Notes under the pieces: generated by a model | Told to the model about the DNA's origin: nothing | Seen by the model: only the letters and a program-made list of their open reading frames with translations | The model's database searches: none | In this document: positions 43,132 to 51,531 of the stretch, in pieces | How the letters are laid out: every line of letters starts with the position of its first letter | Numbering within the stretch: the first letter of the stretch is position 1 | Assembly (NCBI RefSeq): GCF_009908295.1 | Contig: NZ_JAAALO010000003.1 | Span: forward strand, 682,001-746,000 | Length of the DNA stretch: 64,000 bases | Reading direction: 5' to 3' | DNA from: Micromonospora rubida | GTDB lineage: Bacteria > Actinomycetota > Actinomycetes > Mycobacteriales > Micromonosporaceae | Made by a program: the position numbers and the translations under genes

Positions 43132-43751
43132 TGGGTCGGGAACGGGCGACGGCGCTCCTGATGGATTTCGACGGCGTCCTGCGGCGGTGGGACCCGACGG
43201 TGGCTGCCGGGGTGGAGCGGGAGTACGGGCTGTCCGAGGGCGTGCTCACCGAGATCGCCATGCACTGGGGGCGGCTCCAGCCGGTGCTGACCGGCAGGGT
43301 CAGCCACGCCGACTGGATGACCAGCGTCTCCGACGCGCTGACCGACTCGGTGGGCGACCCCGAGCGGGCCCGAGCCGCCGTCGAGCAGTGGCAGCGCTAT
43401 CGGGGCGAGGTGGACTCCGAGGTGCTCGACTTCGTCCGCGAGGCGCGGGCCGGAGGGATCCGGGTCGGGCTCGGCACGAACGCCACCGACCTGCTCGACG
43501 CCGACCTCGCCGCGCTCGGCCTGGTCGGCGAGCTCGACGTGGTGGTCAACTCCTCGGAGATCGGGGTGAGTAAGCCGGCGAAGGAGTACTTCCAGGCCGC
43601 CTGCGACGCGCTGGAGACCCCGCCGGCCCGGGTGCTCTTCGTCGACGACGAGGACCGGGCGATCCGGGGCGCCCGCGTCGCCGGGCTGTCGGCGCTGCGC
43701 TGGAGCGGCCCGGCTGACCTGCGCTACCTGCGGGCCGCGCTGGCGTACTGA
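43131..43751 (+). CDS. HAD-family hydrolase
   Basis: The 206-aa protein has HAD motif I LLMDFDGVLRRWD at residues 9-21, motif II VGLGTNATD near 110, the lysine motif VVNSSEIGVSKPAKEYFQAA near 140 and motif IV VLFVDDEDRAIRGARVAGL near 168. It is a subfamily IA phosphatase with a helical cap, and the substrate is unknown. GTG shares one base with the smc TAG, so it is translationally coupled to smc although no functional link is known. Confidence 0.92.
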   Translation: MGRERATALLMDFDGVLRRWDPTVAAGVEREYGLSEGVLTEIAMHWGRLQPVLTGRVSHADWMTSVSDALTDSVGDPERARAAVEQWQRYRGEVDSEVLDFVREARAGGIRVGLGTNATDLLDADLAALGLVGELDVVVNSSEIGVSKPAKEYFQAACDALETPPARVLFVDDEDRAIRGARVAGLSALRWSGPADLRYLRAALAY

Positions 43752-43776
43752 AGGCGCGAGGCGGCGGCCGGGTCGG

Positions 43777-44298
43777 TCACTCGCCGGTGACGCCGTCGAT
43801 GCGTTCGCGGATCAGGTCGGCGTGGCCGTTGTGCCGGGCGTACTCCTCGATCAGGTGCACGTAGACCCAGCGCAGGTTGAACGTCCGGCGCTTCGGGCCG
43901 ACCTCGGTGAAGGTCTCGTCGAGGGATCGGCCGGCGGTGGCGGCGCGGGCCAGCGCCACCTCCCGGTGGTAGGTGGCGAAGTCGGCCTCGGCGTCGGCGG
44001 CGCTGACGTCGAGGTCGGCGTCCGGGTTCTCCGGCGTGCAGTAGGGGTGGTCGATCCGCTCGCCGGCGAAGTCCTCCCGGAACCACGAGGCCTCCACCTC
44101 GGCCAGGTGCCGGACCAGGCCGAGCAGGGTGAGCCCCGAGGGCTCGACGCTCGGCGTCCGTAGCTGCTCGGCGGTCAGCCCGGCGCACTTGAGCAGCAGG
44201 GTCTGCCGGTGGTAATCCAGCCAGCCCTCCAGCATGGTGCGCTCGTCGCCGACGTAGGGCTCGGGGGTCCGGGTGATCTCCGGTGCTCTCCAGGTCAT
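43777..44298 (-). CDS. DinB-family (DUF664) protein
   Basis: The 173-aa four-helix protein shows EPYVGDERTMLEGWLDYHRQ with the first metal-binding His, LTLLGLVRHLAEVEASWFRE with the second, and LRWVYVHLIEEYARHNGHAD with the third. This is the mycothiol/bacillithiol-dependent DinB/DUF664 pattern. Actinomycetes use mycothiol, so a mycothiol S-transferase role is possible. The ATG at 44298 was chosen because homologous sequence starts at TWRAPEITRTPEPY. The upstream extension is not conserved. It converges on the HAD gene with a 25-bp gap. Confidence 0.88.
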   Translation of the reverse strand: MTWRAPEITRTPEPYVGDERTMLEGWLDYHRQTLLLKCAGLTAEQLRTPSVEPSGLTLLGLVRHLAEVEASWFREDFAGERIDHPYCTPENPDADLDVSAADAEADFATYHREVALARAATAGRSLDETFTEVGPKRRTFNLRWVYVHLIEEYARHNGHADLIRERIDGVTGE

Positions 44299-44430
44299 CG
44301 GGTCATTCTGACCGGTCCCTCCGACAGCCGGCGATCGGATTAGGGCCTGTGTCGAAGTCATCGGCGCAGCCGCCTTGGTGGCGACGATGTGCACGGTCGC
44401 GTCGGGGTGCAGGGCGGCCTGTCGTGGCGT

Positions 44431-44491
44431 GATCGTCTGCTGATTTGTGAGACGACACGCCGGGCGGGTTCTCCAAAATCAGCAGACGATC
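44431..44491. repeat. 16-bp inverted repeat with 29-nt loop
   Basis: GATCGTCTGCTGATTT (44431-44446) and its exact complement (44476-44491) flank a 29-nt loop in the gap between the DinB and stress-protein genes. Confidence 0.85.
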
Positions 44492-44565
44492 GTGAAGTCC
44501 CACCCCAGGGGCGGGGCGGGAGCGCCGCCGCTGACATCGTCGCCGACTGGCGGGCAACCCCGCAG

Positions 44566-44733
44566 CGCCCCCTTTGCTCTGCTGCCCCCGGCGCAACGCT
44601 CGCGGAGCGTGACGATTCTGCCGACCCCTCGTGCCGCTACCCGACCCGAAGCGACTGCGTGACGCTGGTGTTGGTGTTGGTGTTGCACGGCAGGCGCTGG
44701 TGTTGCGGTGGCGGCAGCAGAGCAAAGGGGGCG
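44566..44733. repeat. 20-bp inverted repeat flanking 128 bp
   Basis: The arm CGCCCCCTTTGCTCTGCTGC (44566-44585) is matched exactly by its complement at 44714-44733. The enclosed 128 bp contain a hairpin (ACGCTC-GCG-GAGCGT) and tandem GTTGGT units but no ORF. The size and terminal repeats resemble a MITE. Confidence 0.75.
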
Positions 44734-44935
44734 AGGTGGCACTACCCGCCCGGCGCCCCCGCCGCTCGGACGGCCGGCCCGCTGTCCTGTCCCACCTCAC
44801 CCGCCCACCCACATCGACCAGGGCCGACAACATGATCAGGGTTTTCGCCGCGATCCATCGATCAAGACCGCGGCTATCGCACTCACCCCATGCGGTACAG
44901 GGCCCTAGCCGGGGGAGGCGGCAGCGCCCCTCCGG

Positions 44936-45433
44936 TCAGGGAACGACGACGACGGGCCAGCGGCCGGTGCGGACCAGGCGGGTGGCGACGGACCCGACCA
45001 GCCGGTGGCCGGCCTGCTCGGAGGAGCCGACCACCACCAGGTCCGCCCGGGTCTCGTCGGCCGCCGCGCACAGTTCGGCGTACGCGTCCCCGCGCCGGCA
45101 CAGGAACGTGACCGGCAGGCCCAGCTCCTCGGCGTCGCGGCGGCACTCCTCGCGCAGCTCGGCGGCCAGCTCGTCGTGGGTCTGCTGGACGGATTCGGCC
45201 ACCAGTCCCGGCATCATGGCCGTGTAGGGGGCCGGTGTGCTGACGAAGACCACGACCAGCCCCGCGCCCTGCCGACGGGCCAGCCCTGCCGCGTACGAGG
45301 TGGCCCGCAGCGAGGTCCGGGTGCCGTCGACGCCGACCAGTACCACGCGGGGCCCGTCCGTGCCGCGCTCGAAGGGCAGCGGACGGGCCGCCGGGCCGTA
45401 GTCCTCCCGGTCGAGAGGTGCTCCCACGCTCAT
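44936..45433 (-). CDS. Universal stress protein (UspA domain)
   Basis: The 165-aa single UspA domain shows VVLVGVDGTRTSLRATSYAA near residue 30, RDAEELGLPVTFLCRRGD, and the ATP-binding loop LVVVGSSEQAGHRLVGSVAT near 135, ending VRTGRWPVVVVP. It lies 9 nt downstream of the efflux pump gene on the same strand, so both are probably made from one mRNA under MarR control. Its role in stress survival or dormancy is inferred from the family. Confidence 0.92.
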   Translation of the reverse strand: MSVGAPLDREDYGPAARPLPFERGTDGPRVVLVGVDGTRTSLRATSYAAGLARRQGAGLVVVFVSTPAPYTAMMPGLVAESVQQTHDELAAELREECRRDAEELGLPVTFLCRRGDAYAELCAAADETRADLVVVGSSEQAGHRLVGSVATRLVRTGRWPVVVVP

Positions 45434-45442
45434 GCCGTCTCC

Positions 45443-47113
45443 TCAGCTCCGGCCGCCGCTGCGGACCGCTGCCGTGTCGACCTTGCCGGCCACCGCCGCC
45501 GTGTCGACCTTGCCGGCCGCCGCCGGCTGCCGCTCGGCCCCGTCTGCGACCGCCGACTCGCGCTCGGCCTCATCGGCCGTCGGCCCGTTGTCCCGCCGCA
45601 GCGGGACCTCCTTGATGAAGCTCACCGCGATCAGCGCGATCAGCGCGAGCGGTGCGGCGGCCAGGAAGACGTCGCCGGCGCCGTGGCCGTACGCGCTCTC
45701 CACGACCGTGCGGATCGGGGCGGGCAGGGCGTGCACGTCGGGCAGGCCGCTGCCGCCCGAGGCGGAGGCCGGAAGGCCGAGGCCGGCGAGCCCGTCGGCG
45801 ATGAAGCCCGATACCCGGTGGCCCAGGACCGCGCCGAGGGCGGAGACGCCCACCGCGCCGCCGAGGCTGCGGAAGAAGGCCACCACCGAGCTGGCCGCGC
45901 CGAGGTCGCGCGTGCCGACGGTGTTCTGCACGGCGAGCACCAGGTTCTGCATGGTCATGCCCAGCCCGACGCCGACGATGGCCATGTAGCAGCTGAGCAC
46001 CCAGAAATTGGTGTCGTAGCGGAGCGTGCCCATGAGGGCGAAGCCGATGGTGAGCAGCGTCGTGCCGGCGACCAGGTACCGCTTCCAGCGCCCGGTCTTC
46101 GTGATGACCCGGCCGGTCACCGTGGACGAGACCAGCAGGCCGAGGATCATCGGCAGGGTCATCAGGCCGGACATGGTCGGGCTCTGGCCGCGGCTGATCT
46201 GGAAGTACTGGCTGAGGAAGACCGACGCGCCGAACATGCCGACGCCGACCGCGATGCTGGCGACGGTGGCCAGGGTGATGGTGCGGTGGCGGAACAGCCG
46301 CGGCGGGATGACCGGCTCGGCGGCGCGGGTCTCGACCCGGATCGCCAGCGCGCCGATCAGCAGCGCCCCGACCACCATCACGGCGCTCTGCCAGGACAGC
46401 CAGTCGTATTTGTCGCCGGCGAGGGAGACCCAGATCAGCAGCAGCGACACGGCGGCGGTGATCAGGGTGGCGCCCCACCAGTCGATCTTCACCTGGCGAC
46501 GGACCACGGGCAGGTGCAGGGTCTTCTGGAGCACGACGAGGGCGGCGAGGGCGAACGGCACGCCGACGTAGAAGCACCAGCGCCAGCCGAGCCAGGAGGT
46601 GTCGACGATCACGCCGCCGATCAGCGGGCCGCCGATGGTGCCGACGGCCATCACCGCGCCGAGGTAGCCGCTGTAGCGGCCCCGCTCGCGGGGCGAGATC
46701 ATCGAAGCCATGATCACCTGGGCCAGCGCGGTGAGGCCGCCGGCGCCGACGCCCTGGAGCACCCGGCAGGCGATCAGCCACTCGGTCGACTGGGACAACC
46801 CGGCCAGCACCGAGCCCAGCACGTAGATCACCAGGGAGAGCTGGACCAGGGCCTTCTTGCTGATCAGGTCGGAGAGCTTGCCCCACAGCGGGATGGTTGC
46901 GGTGGTCGCCAGAAGCATCGAGGTGACCACCCACGTGTACGCGGACTGGCCGCCGCGCAGCTCGGTGATGATCCGCGGCAGCGCGTTCGAGACGACCGTG
47001 GAGGAGAGGATCGCGACGAACATGCCCAGCAGCAGTCCGGAGAGGGCCTCCAGGATCTGCCGGTGGGACATGGCGACGCCGGTCGCCCGGCTGGGCGCTG
47101 CCGTTGAGGACAT
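45443..47113 (-). CDS. DHA2-family (14-helix) MFS drug efflux transporter
   Basis: The 556-aa protein has 14 predicted membrane helices. It begins with ILEALSGLLLGMFVAILSST (motif D1-like), has LWGKLSDLISKKALVQLSLV (motif A) near residue 85 and ACRVLQGVGAGGLTALAQVI (motif B) near 115, and PRERGRYSGYLGAVMAVG with GPLIGGVIVD (motif C). It resembles EmrB/QacA-type exporters. ATG 47113 follows GGAGG at 8 nt, and the longer frame is not conserved. The tail includes a duplicated KVDTAAVAG unit. The upstream gap holds twin MarR-type operators, and the MarR gene is next door. Confidence 0.93.
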   Translation of the reverse strand: MSSTAAPSRATGVAMSHRQILEALSGLLLGMFVAILSSTVVSNALPRIITELRGGQSAYTWVVTSMLLATTATIPLWGKLSDLISKKALVQLSLVIYVLGSVLAGLSQSTEWLIACRVLQGVGAGGLTALAQVIMASMISPRERGRYSGYLGAVMAVGTIGGPLIGGVIVDTSWLGWRWCFYVGVPFALAALVVLQKTLHLPVVRRQVKIDWWGATLITAAVSLLLIWVSLAGDKYDWLSWQSAVMVVGALLIGALAIRVETRAAEPVIPPRLFRHRTITLATVASIAVGVGMFGASVFLSQYFQISRGQSPTMSGLMTLPMILGLLVSSTVTGRVITKTGRWKRYLVAGTTLLTIGFALMGTLRYDTNFWVLSCYMAIVGVGLGMTMQNLVLAVQNTVGTRDLGAASSVVAFFRSLGGAVGVSALGAVLGHRVSGFIADGLAGLGLPASASGGSGLPDVHALPAPIRTVVESAYGHGAGDVFLAAAPLALIALIAVSFIKEVPLRRDNGPTADEAERESAVADGAERQPAAAGKVDTAAVAGKVDTAAVRSGGRS

Positions 47114-47142
47114 CGTGGCTGCCTCCGGTGGGAGAGAAGTGG

Positions 47143-47181
47143 TTGCCTGGAGCAACCATGTGATTTGGTTGCCTGAAGCAA
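47143..47181 (-). promoter_or_regulatory. Twin MarR-type operators in the efflux pump promoter
   Basis: TTGCCTGGAGCAA (47143-47155) and TTGCCTGAAGCAA (47169-47181) are inverted-repeat sites, TTGC-N5-GCAA, spaced 26 bp centre to centre. They sit 30-70 bp before the pump ATG and directly after the MarR gene. Confidence 0.65.
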
Positions 47182-47227
47182 CAACCAGCCCAGAGGGGGA
47201 TCCATTCCCGGCGGCACCGGTCGCGGA

Positions 47228-47668
47228 TCAGTCGAGGGCGTCGTTGAAACGCCGCAGGAGCTGGGCGAAGTCCTCCACGTCCCGCCTCTCCCAGCGCTCC
47301 AGAATGCGCCGGAATTCCGCCAGCCGGGACGACCGGGCGGCGTCGAACCGGCGCTGCCCCTCCGCAGTCAGGCTGAGCGGGGACGCCCGCCGGTCGCCCG
47401 GGTCCGACTCCCGGCGCACCAGCCCCAGCGCCTCCAGGCTGTTGATCTGCCGGCTCAGCGTCCCCTTGCCGACCCCCAGCCGGGCGGCCAGGTCGGTCAG
47501 CCGGATGGACTCGCACCGGCGCAGCCAGAGCAGCAGCCCGTACGCGTTCGGATCCAGGTCGGGGTGCACCTCCTTGGCGACCTCCCAGGAGAGCGTCCGC
47601 CCACGGCGCAGCAGCGCGGTCAGTTCGTGCTCCACGGCCCGCAGGGTCTCCGGCTGATGCTCGTCCAC
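47228..47668 (-). CDS. MarR-family transcriptional regulator
   Basis: The 146-aa protein has a winged helix-turn-helix: LDPNAYGLLLWLRRCESIRL, DLAARLGVGKGTLSRQINSL (recognition helix, near residue 65), then the wing VRRESDPGDRRASPLSLTAE with the conserved DxRxxxxxLT. It is encoded upstream of the efflux gene on the same strand, and two matching palindromes lie between them, so it likely represses the pump until a ligand binds. GTG start at 47668. There is no strong ribosome binding site. Confidence 0.93.
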   Translation of the reverse strand: MDEHQPETLRAVEHELTALLRRGRTLSWEVAKEVHPDLDPNAYGLLLWLRRCESIRLTDLAARLGVGKGTLSRQINSLEALGLVRRESDPGDRRASPLSLTAEGQRRFDAARSSRLAEFRRILERWERRDVEDFAQLLRRFNDALD

Positions 47669-47928
47669 GGTGCCAGGGTACGGCGTACGGTGACCCGCCT
47701 CACGCTGGGCGATGGTGAGCGTTCGTACGTCGGGGGCCGGCTGCCGACGTGCGTGGAGTGTCCCGATCGTGCCCGGGTGTCGGGGTCATCCGCCACGGGC
47801 TTGCTCAATCCGCCGAGCCTCCCCCGCAGCGGCCCGCGACAGCTCGATCGCGAGTCTCGCTGACGGGGGAGGCACTGTCCCGCCCGCAACCGGCCGGGCC
47901 GCTCGGAGCGATCTCCCGAGGTGCTTCG

Positions 47929-48864
47929 TCAGCGCCTGCCGACGATGGTCACCTGGGCGGAGCCGTCGGGCGTGCCGGTGATGCTGACGTTGCTGCCGGC
48001 TGCCGTGGTGGGTGTGCCGACGCCGGTCAGTGGCTGGAGCCCGGCCCAGGTGCCGTTGGGGCTGCGGGTCTGGTGGTAGATGCCGTTGTCGGCGCCGACC
48101 ATGAGCATCTGGGCGGAGCCGTCGGGCATTGCGGTGATGGCGACGTCCTTGCCGGCTGCGGGGGATGACGTGTTGTAGCCGCTGACGGGTTGGAATCCGG
48201 TCCAGGTGCCGTTGGGGTTGCGGGTCTGGTGGTAGATGCCGTTGTCGGCGCCGACGATGAGGATCTGGGCGGATCCGTCGGGCATTCCGGCGATGCTGAC
48301 GCGGCTGCCGGCTGCGGTGGTGGGTGTGCCCATGCCGGTCAGGGGTTGAAGTCCGGTCCAGGTGCCGTTGGGGTTGCGGGTCTGGTGGTAGATGCCGTTG
48401 TCGGCGCCGACCATGAGCATCTGGGCGGAGCCGTCGGGCATTGCGGTGATGGCGACGTCCTTGCCGGCTGCGGGGGATGACGTGTTGTAGCCGCTGACGG
48501 GTTGGAATCCGGTCCAGGTGCCGTTGGGGTTGCGGGTCTGGTGGTAGATGCCGCTGTTCGCGCCGACGATGAGGACCTGGGCGGATCCGTCGGGCATTCC
48601 GGCGATGCTGACGCGGCTGCCGGCTGCGGTGGTGGGTGTGCCCATGCCGGTCAGTGGCTGGAGTCCGGTCCAGACGCCGTTGGCCCTGCGGATCTCGTGG
48701 TAGATGCCGCTGTCGGTGCCGACGATGAGGACGTGGGCGGAGCCGTCCGGCATCCCGGCGATCGCCATGTCGCGTGCCTCGCCGGGGGCTGTCGTCCCGT
48801 AGCCAGCCAACGGCTGGAACCCCGTCCACGACCCGTTCGGGTAACGCGCCTGGTGGAACATCGG
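47929..48864 (-). repeat. Six exact-period 156-bp repeats (A-B alternation)
   Basis: Equivalent bases recur at 48051, 48207, 48363, 48519, 48675 and 48831, always 156 bp apart with no indel. Alternate units are most alike, so a 312-bp super-repeat (48051-48362 against 48363-48674) is nearly identical at DNA level. The outer units are more diverged. Confidence 0.93.
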
Positions 48865-49434
48865 GCCGTTGTTCGGGTTGGGGGCCGGACCGCCGGCCAT
48901 GGCGGCTGCGACGTCGCGGCGCATCGCGTCGAGGTCGATGAAGGAGGGGTCGATCTTTCCGGTTGTGCTGGTCTCGCGGTGGCCCCGGGCGTAGCTGGCG
49001 TCGCGGCCCAGCGTGCGGAGCACCGCGGCGGTGGCGGCGACGGACGCGGCGTACTGGGCTGCGGTCATCGACTGGTTGACGCCGTTGTAGTCGATCTCCC
49101 ACCCGATCAGCAGCGTGTTGCCGCTGCCCACGGGGATGGGCCCGCTGCCCCGGCTGTTGCCGGCGTGGTTGGCGCGGTTGGCGGAGATCAGGTGGAACAC
49201 GCCGTTGTAGTCCACCAGCGCATGACACAGGGGACCGGGCAGGTCGGATCGGCCGCTGATGCAGACGCCCAGAGCCGGTGCCGGTCTGCTCGGGCTGGAT
49301 GTGGCGGCGGTGTGATGCCACAGCACCCCGATCGGGGCGAAAGAGCCGCTGACACCCCGCGAGCGCCAGTCTCCTTCCTCGACGACCGCGACGCCGGCCG
49401 CTCGCAGGACATCGGCAAGCCAGGGAATCCCCAT
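47929..49434 (-). CDS. N-acetylmuramoyl-L-alanine amidase with six-unit lectin-like propeller
   Basis: The 501-aa protein has an N-terminal Amidase_2/PGRP domain: APIGVLWHHTAATSS near residue 37 with the first zinc His, HALVDYNGVFHLISANRANH near 68, and YARGHRETSTTGKIDPSF near 145. From about residue 190 come six 52-residue units, each with GIYHQTRNPNGTWTG and MPDGSAQVLIVG, read as the blades of a beta-propeller lectin. No signal peptide is found from the chosen ATG (GGAAG 6 nt upstream) or from the longer frame, so export must be non-classical or the enzyme is an endolysin. The target is probably peptidoglycan, with the propeller binding wall sugar. Confidence 0.9.
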   Translation of the reverse strand: MGIPWLADVLRAAGVAVVEEGDWRSRGVSGSFAPIGVLWHHTAATSSPSRPAPALGVCISGRSDLPGPLCHALVDYNGVFHLISANRANHAGNSRGSGPIPVGSGNTLLIGWEIDYNGVNQSMTAAQYAASVAATAAVLRTLGRDASYARGHRETSTTGKIDPSFIDLDAMRRDVAAAMAGGPAPNPNNGPMFHQARYPNGSWTGFQPLAGYGTTAPGEARDMAIAGMPDGSAHVLIVGTDSGIYHEIRRANGVWTGLQPLTGMGTPTTAAGSRVSIAGMPDGSAQVLIVGANSGIYHQTRNPNGTWTGFQPVSGYNTSSPAAGKDVAITAMPDGSAQMLMVGADNGIYHQTRNPNGTWTGLQPLTGMGTPTTAAGSRVSIAGMPDGSAQILIVGADNGIYHQTRNPNGTWTGFQPVSGYNTSSPAAGKDVAITAMPDGSAQMLMVGADNGIYHQTRSPNGTWAGLQPLTGVGTPTTAAGSNVSITGTPDGSAQVTIVGRR

Positions 49435-49669
49435 GCAATTCTTCCTTCCACCCGACGGGTGACCGTGCCCTCGCACGGCAAGGGCAGAGCGTGTCCTGAC
49501 GGAACACGGGAAGATCATCGCTGTTGAATGTCTCGTTTCGGCATCAACCATGCAGTCGCCGCGAGTATGGGCAGGCTGACCACGCCACGGAGCGGAACGG
49601 GGCAAAGTCGCGACTCGATGCCTCACGTCGCCGCTCGGCCGCCGAAACCCCAGGCGGTACGGCGGAAGG

Positions 49670-51385
49670 TCAGTCGCCGGACGTGAGGCGCTGCCGCATC
49701 ACCTCACGCAGGTGGCCCGCGCTGGTGGTGCCCTCGATGGTCACCTCGGCCGTCCGCCCCGCGTGTACCAACGTGGCGACCGCGTTGCCGAAGTACGGCC
49801 CGGCCAGCCGCTTCCACCGAAACGGCGGGCGGCGGACCCCGGCGGTGCGGGCGAGGGCCCGGGTGGCCCCGGTCGGCCCGGACAGCCAGCCCAGCTTCAT
49901 CAGCGGGCGCACCCCGGCGGGCACCTGGTTGTGGATGGGCGAGCAGGTGAGCTGGTGCACCGGGGTGACCACGTCCGGGTCGTCGAACCGCGCCCGCGCC
50001 ACGTACGAGTGGTGCACGTCGCCGGAGAGCACGCTGATCGACGCCGGTGGCGCGTACGCCGGCCCGGCCCCGACCCGCTCGCCGGGCTCGCCGGGGGTGC
50101 CGCTGCCGATGCGGGCGAAGAGGGCGCCGAGCGCGTCGAACGAGCGGCGGAACGCGGCCCAGTGCTCCAGGTCCAGCGCCCGGCGCAGCTTCTCCGACAG
50201 CCGGGCGACCCGGCGCTGTCGGGAGTCGGCGAGCTTCTCGTTCCACGCCTCCACGTGGTGGATGCCCGGCGGCAGCAGCCAGGGCAGGGACGCGCCGACC
50301 ACGAGGTGGTCGTAGACGCCGTGGGCCCGGTCGAGGAACCACGACCACTCGCCCGGGGGCAGCATCGCCCGCTGGCCGGGCTCCAGCACCCGGCTGCACC
50401 GGTTGTCCAGCATGACCAGTCGGGTCCGGCCCAGGTCCAGCGCGTAGCTCCACTGGTACTGCACGGCCCGCCACCGCTCGGTGTCGTGGGCGAGGTCGGC
50501 CTCGGTGTCGACCCGCTGCCCGAACTCGCGCAGCACGCCGGTGGCGTCCTCCGCCGCGCTGACCCTGGCGAAGACCGGGTCGGCGGCGATCTCGTCGGGC
50601 GAGAGGTTGCCCAGGTGCTGGTAGACCCAGTACGAGGCGAGGCCGCTGCTGATCCGCTCCGCCCACCAGGGCTGGTCGCGCATGTCGGCCCGCCACTCGG
50701 CCGAGGTGTTCCAGTCGTCGATGACCTCGTGGTCGTCGAAGATCATCACGCTCGGGACCGTGGAGAACAGCCAGCGGATCTCCGGGTCCCGCCACGACTC
50801 CAGGTAGAGCTTCGTGTACTCGTCGAAGCTGACCACCTGGTCGCGTGGCGCGCCCTTGGGCCGCCGACGGCGCCGCTTCAGCAGCCGCCGGACCGTGGGG
50901 GAGGTCACGTCGGCATAGACCTGGTCGCCGAGCAGCACCAGCAGGTCGGGCTGGGCGGCGGCCTGGTCCGGGTCGGCCATCAACCGCCGGGCGTACGCGT
51001 CGAGCGCGTCCGGGGGCAGCTTTCGGGCGGTCGAGTGCTGGGTGGTCTCCCGGCAGGAGCCGAACACCAACTGCACCGGCTGGTCCAGGTCGTCGACGGC
51101 ACGGGTACGGATCACGCACGGCGGGAAGCCGTCGCGCGGCTCCGGCCAGGCCACCTCGTCGTCGACCAGCACCTCGTACGCCGTCGTGCTGTCCGGGGTG
51201 AGCCCTGTCACCACGACGAGCGCGTAGTGGTGGTCGTACGCCGAGAAGGTGGCCGCGGAGCCCTCGGCGCCGTCGGCCGTGCGGACCCGGACCGTCGCGG
51301 GCGCACTGGTTTCCACCCAGATCGTGGCCCGCGTGCCGACGACCCGGCGCAGCAACGGGCCGATGAGCAGGCGGGGAGCCGGCAT
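49670..51385 (-). CDS. PhoD-like phosphatase/metallophosphoesterase
   Basis: The 571-aa protein begins with a beta-sandwich (RLLIGPLLRRVVGTRATIWV). The metallophosphatase core shows LVFGSCRETTQHS near residue 105, LLVLLGDQVYADVTSPTV near 150, VPSVMIFDDHEVIDDWNTS near 208 and SVLSGDVHHSYVARARFDD near 455. This is the PhoD-like family of phosphodiesterases and phosphatases. It lacks a signal peptide or Tat motif, unlike secreted PhoD, so it is probably cytoplasmic. It diverges from ftsY across 146 bp. Confidence 0.9.
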   Translation of the reverse strand: MPAPRLLIGPLLRRVVGTRATIWVETSAPATVRVRTADGAEGSAATFSAYDHHYALVVVTGLTPDSTTAYEVLVDDEVAWPEPRDGFPPCVIRTRAVDDLDQPVQLVFGSCRETTQHSTARKLPPDALDAYARRLMADPDQAAAQPDLLVLLGDQVYADVTSPTVRRLLKRRRRRPKGAPRDQVVSFDEYTKLYLESWRDPEIRWLFSTVPSVMIFDDHEVIDDWNTSAEWRADMRDQPWWAERISSGLASYWVYQHLGNLSPDEIAADPVFARVSAAEDATGVLREFGQRVDTEADLAHDTERWRAVQYQWSYALDLGRTRLVMLDNRCSRVLEPGQRAMLPPGEWSWFLDRAHGVYDHLVVGASLPWLLPPGIHHVEAWNEKLADSRQRRVARLSEKLRRALDLEHWAAFRRSFDALGALFARIGSGTPGEPGERVGAGPAYAPPASISVLSGDVHHSYVARARFDDPDVVTPVHQLTCSPIHNQVPAGVRPLMKLGWLSGPTGATRALARTAGVRRPPFRWKRLAGPYFGNAVATLVHAGRTAEVTIEGTTSAGHLREVMRQRLTSGD

Positions 51386-51531
51386 GAATGACCTCCAGGG
51401 TGAGCCGATCTCGTCATTTCTACCCGGTCGGCGGCTGCGCCAGCCACGGCTGGGCGAGCGTACTCGCAGCTCGCACGCCGGCCAGGTGCGGTGGCTGGGA
51501 CGCCGCTGCCGGCATCTGACAGGATTTCGGC

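Larger units (their letters stand above)
44299..44935. other. 637-bp intergenic region with nested inverted repeats, no gene
   Basis: All open frames here are GC-driven shadows without ribosome binding sites or domains. The region holds two inverted repeats (44431-44491 and 44566-44733), a small hairpin near 44600 and a GTTGGT micro-repeat near 44668. Confidence 0.6.

Noticed and set aside
44389..45227. Plus-strand frames in the gap before the stress-protein gene
   Set aside because: No ribosome binding site, biased Arg/Pro/Ser composition, and they run across the inverted repeats and into the antisense of the stress-protein gene.
48001..48870. 156-bp repeats considered as a CRISPR array
   Set aside because: The units are contiguous coding sequence without variable spacers, far longer than CRISPR repeats.
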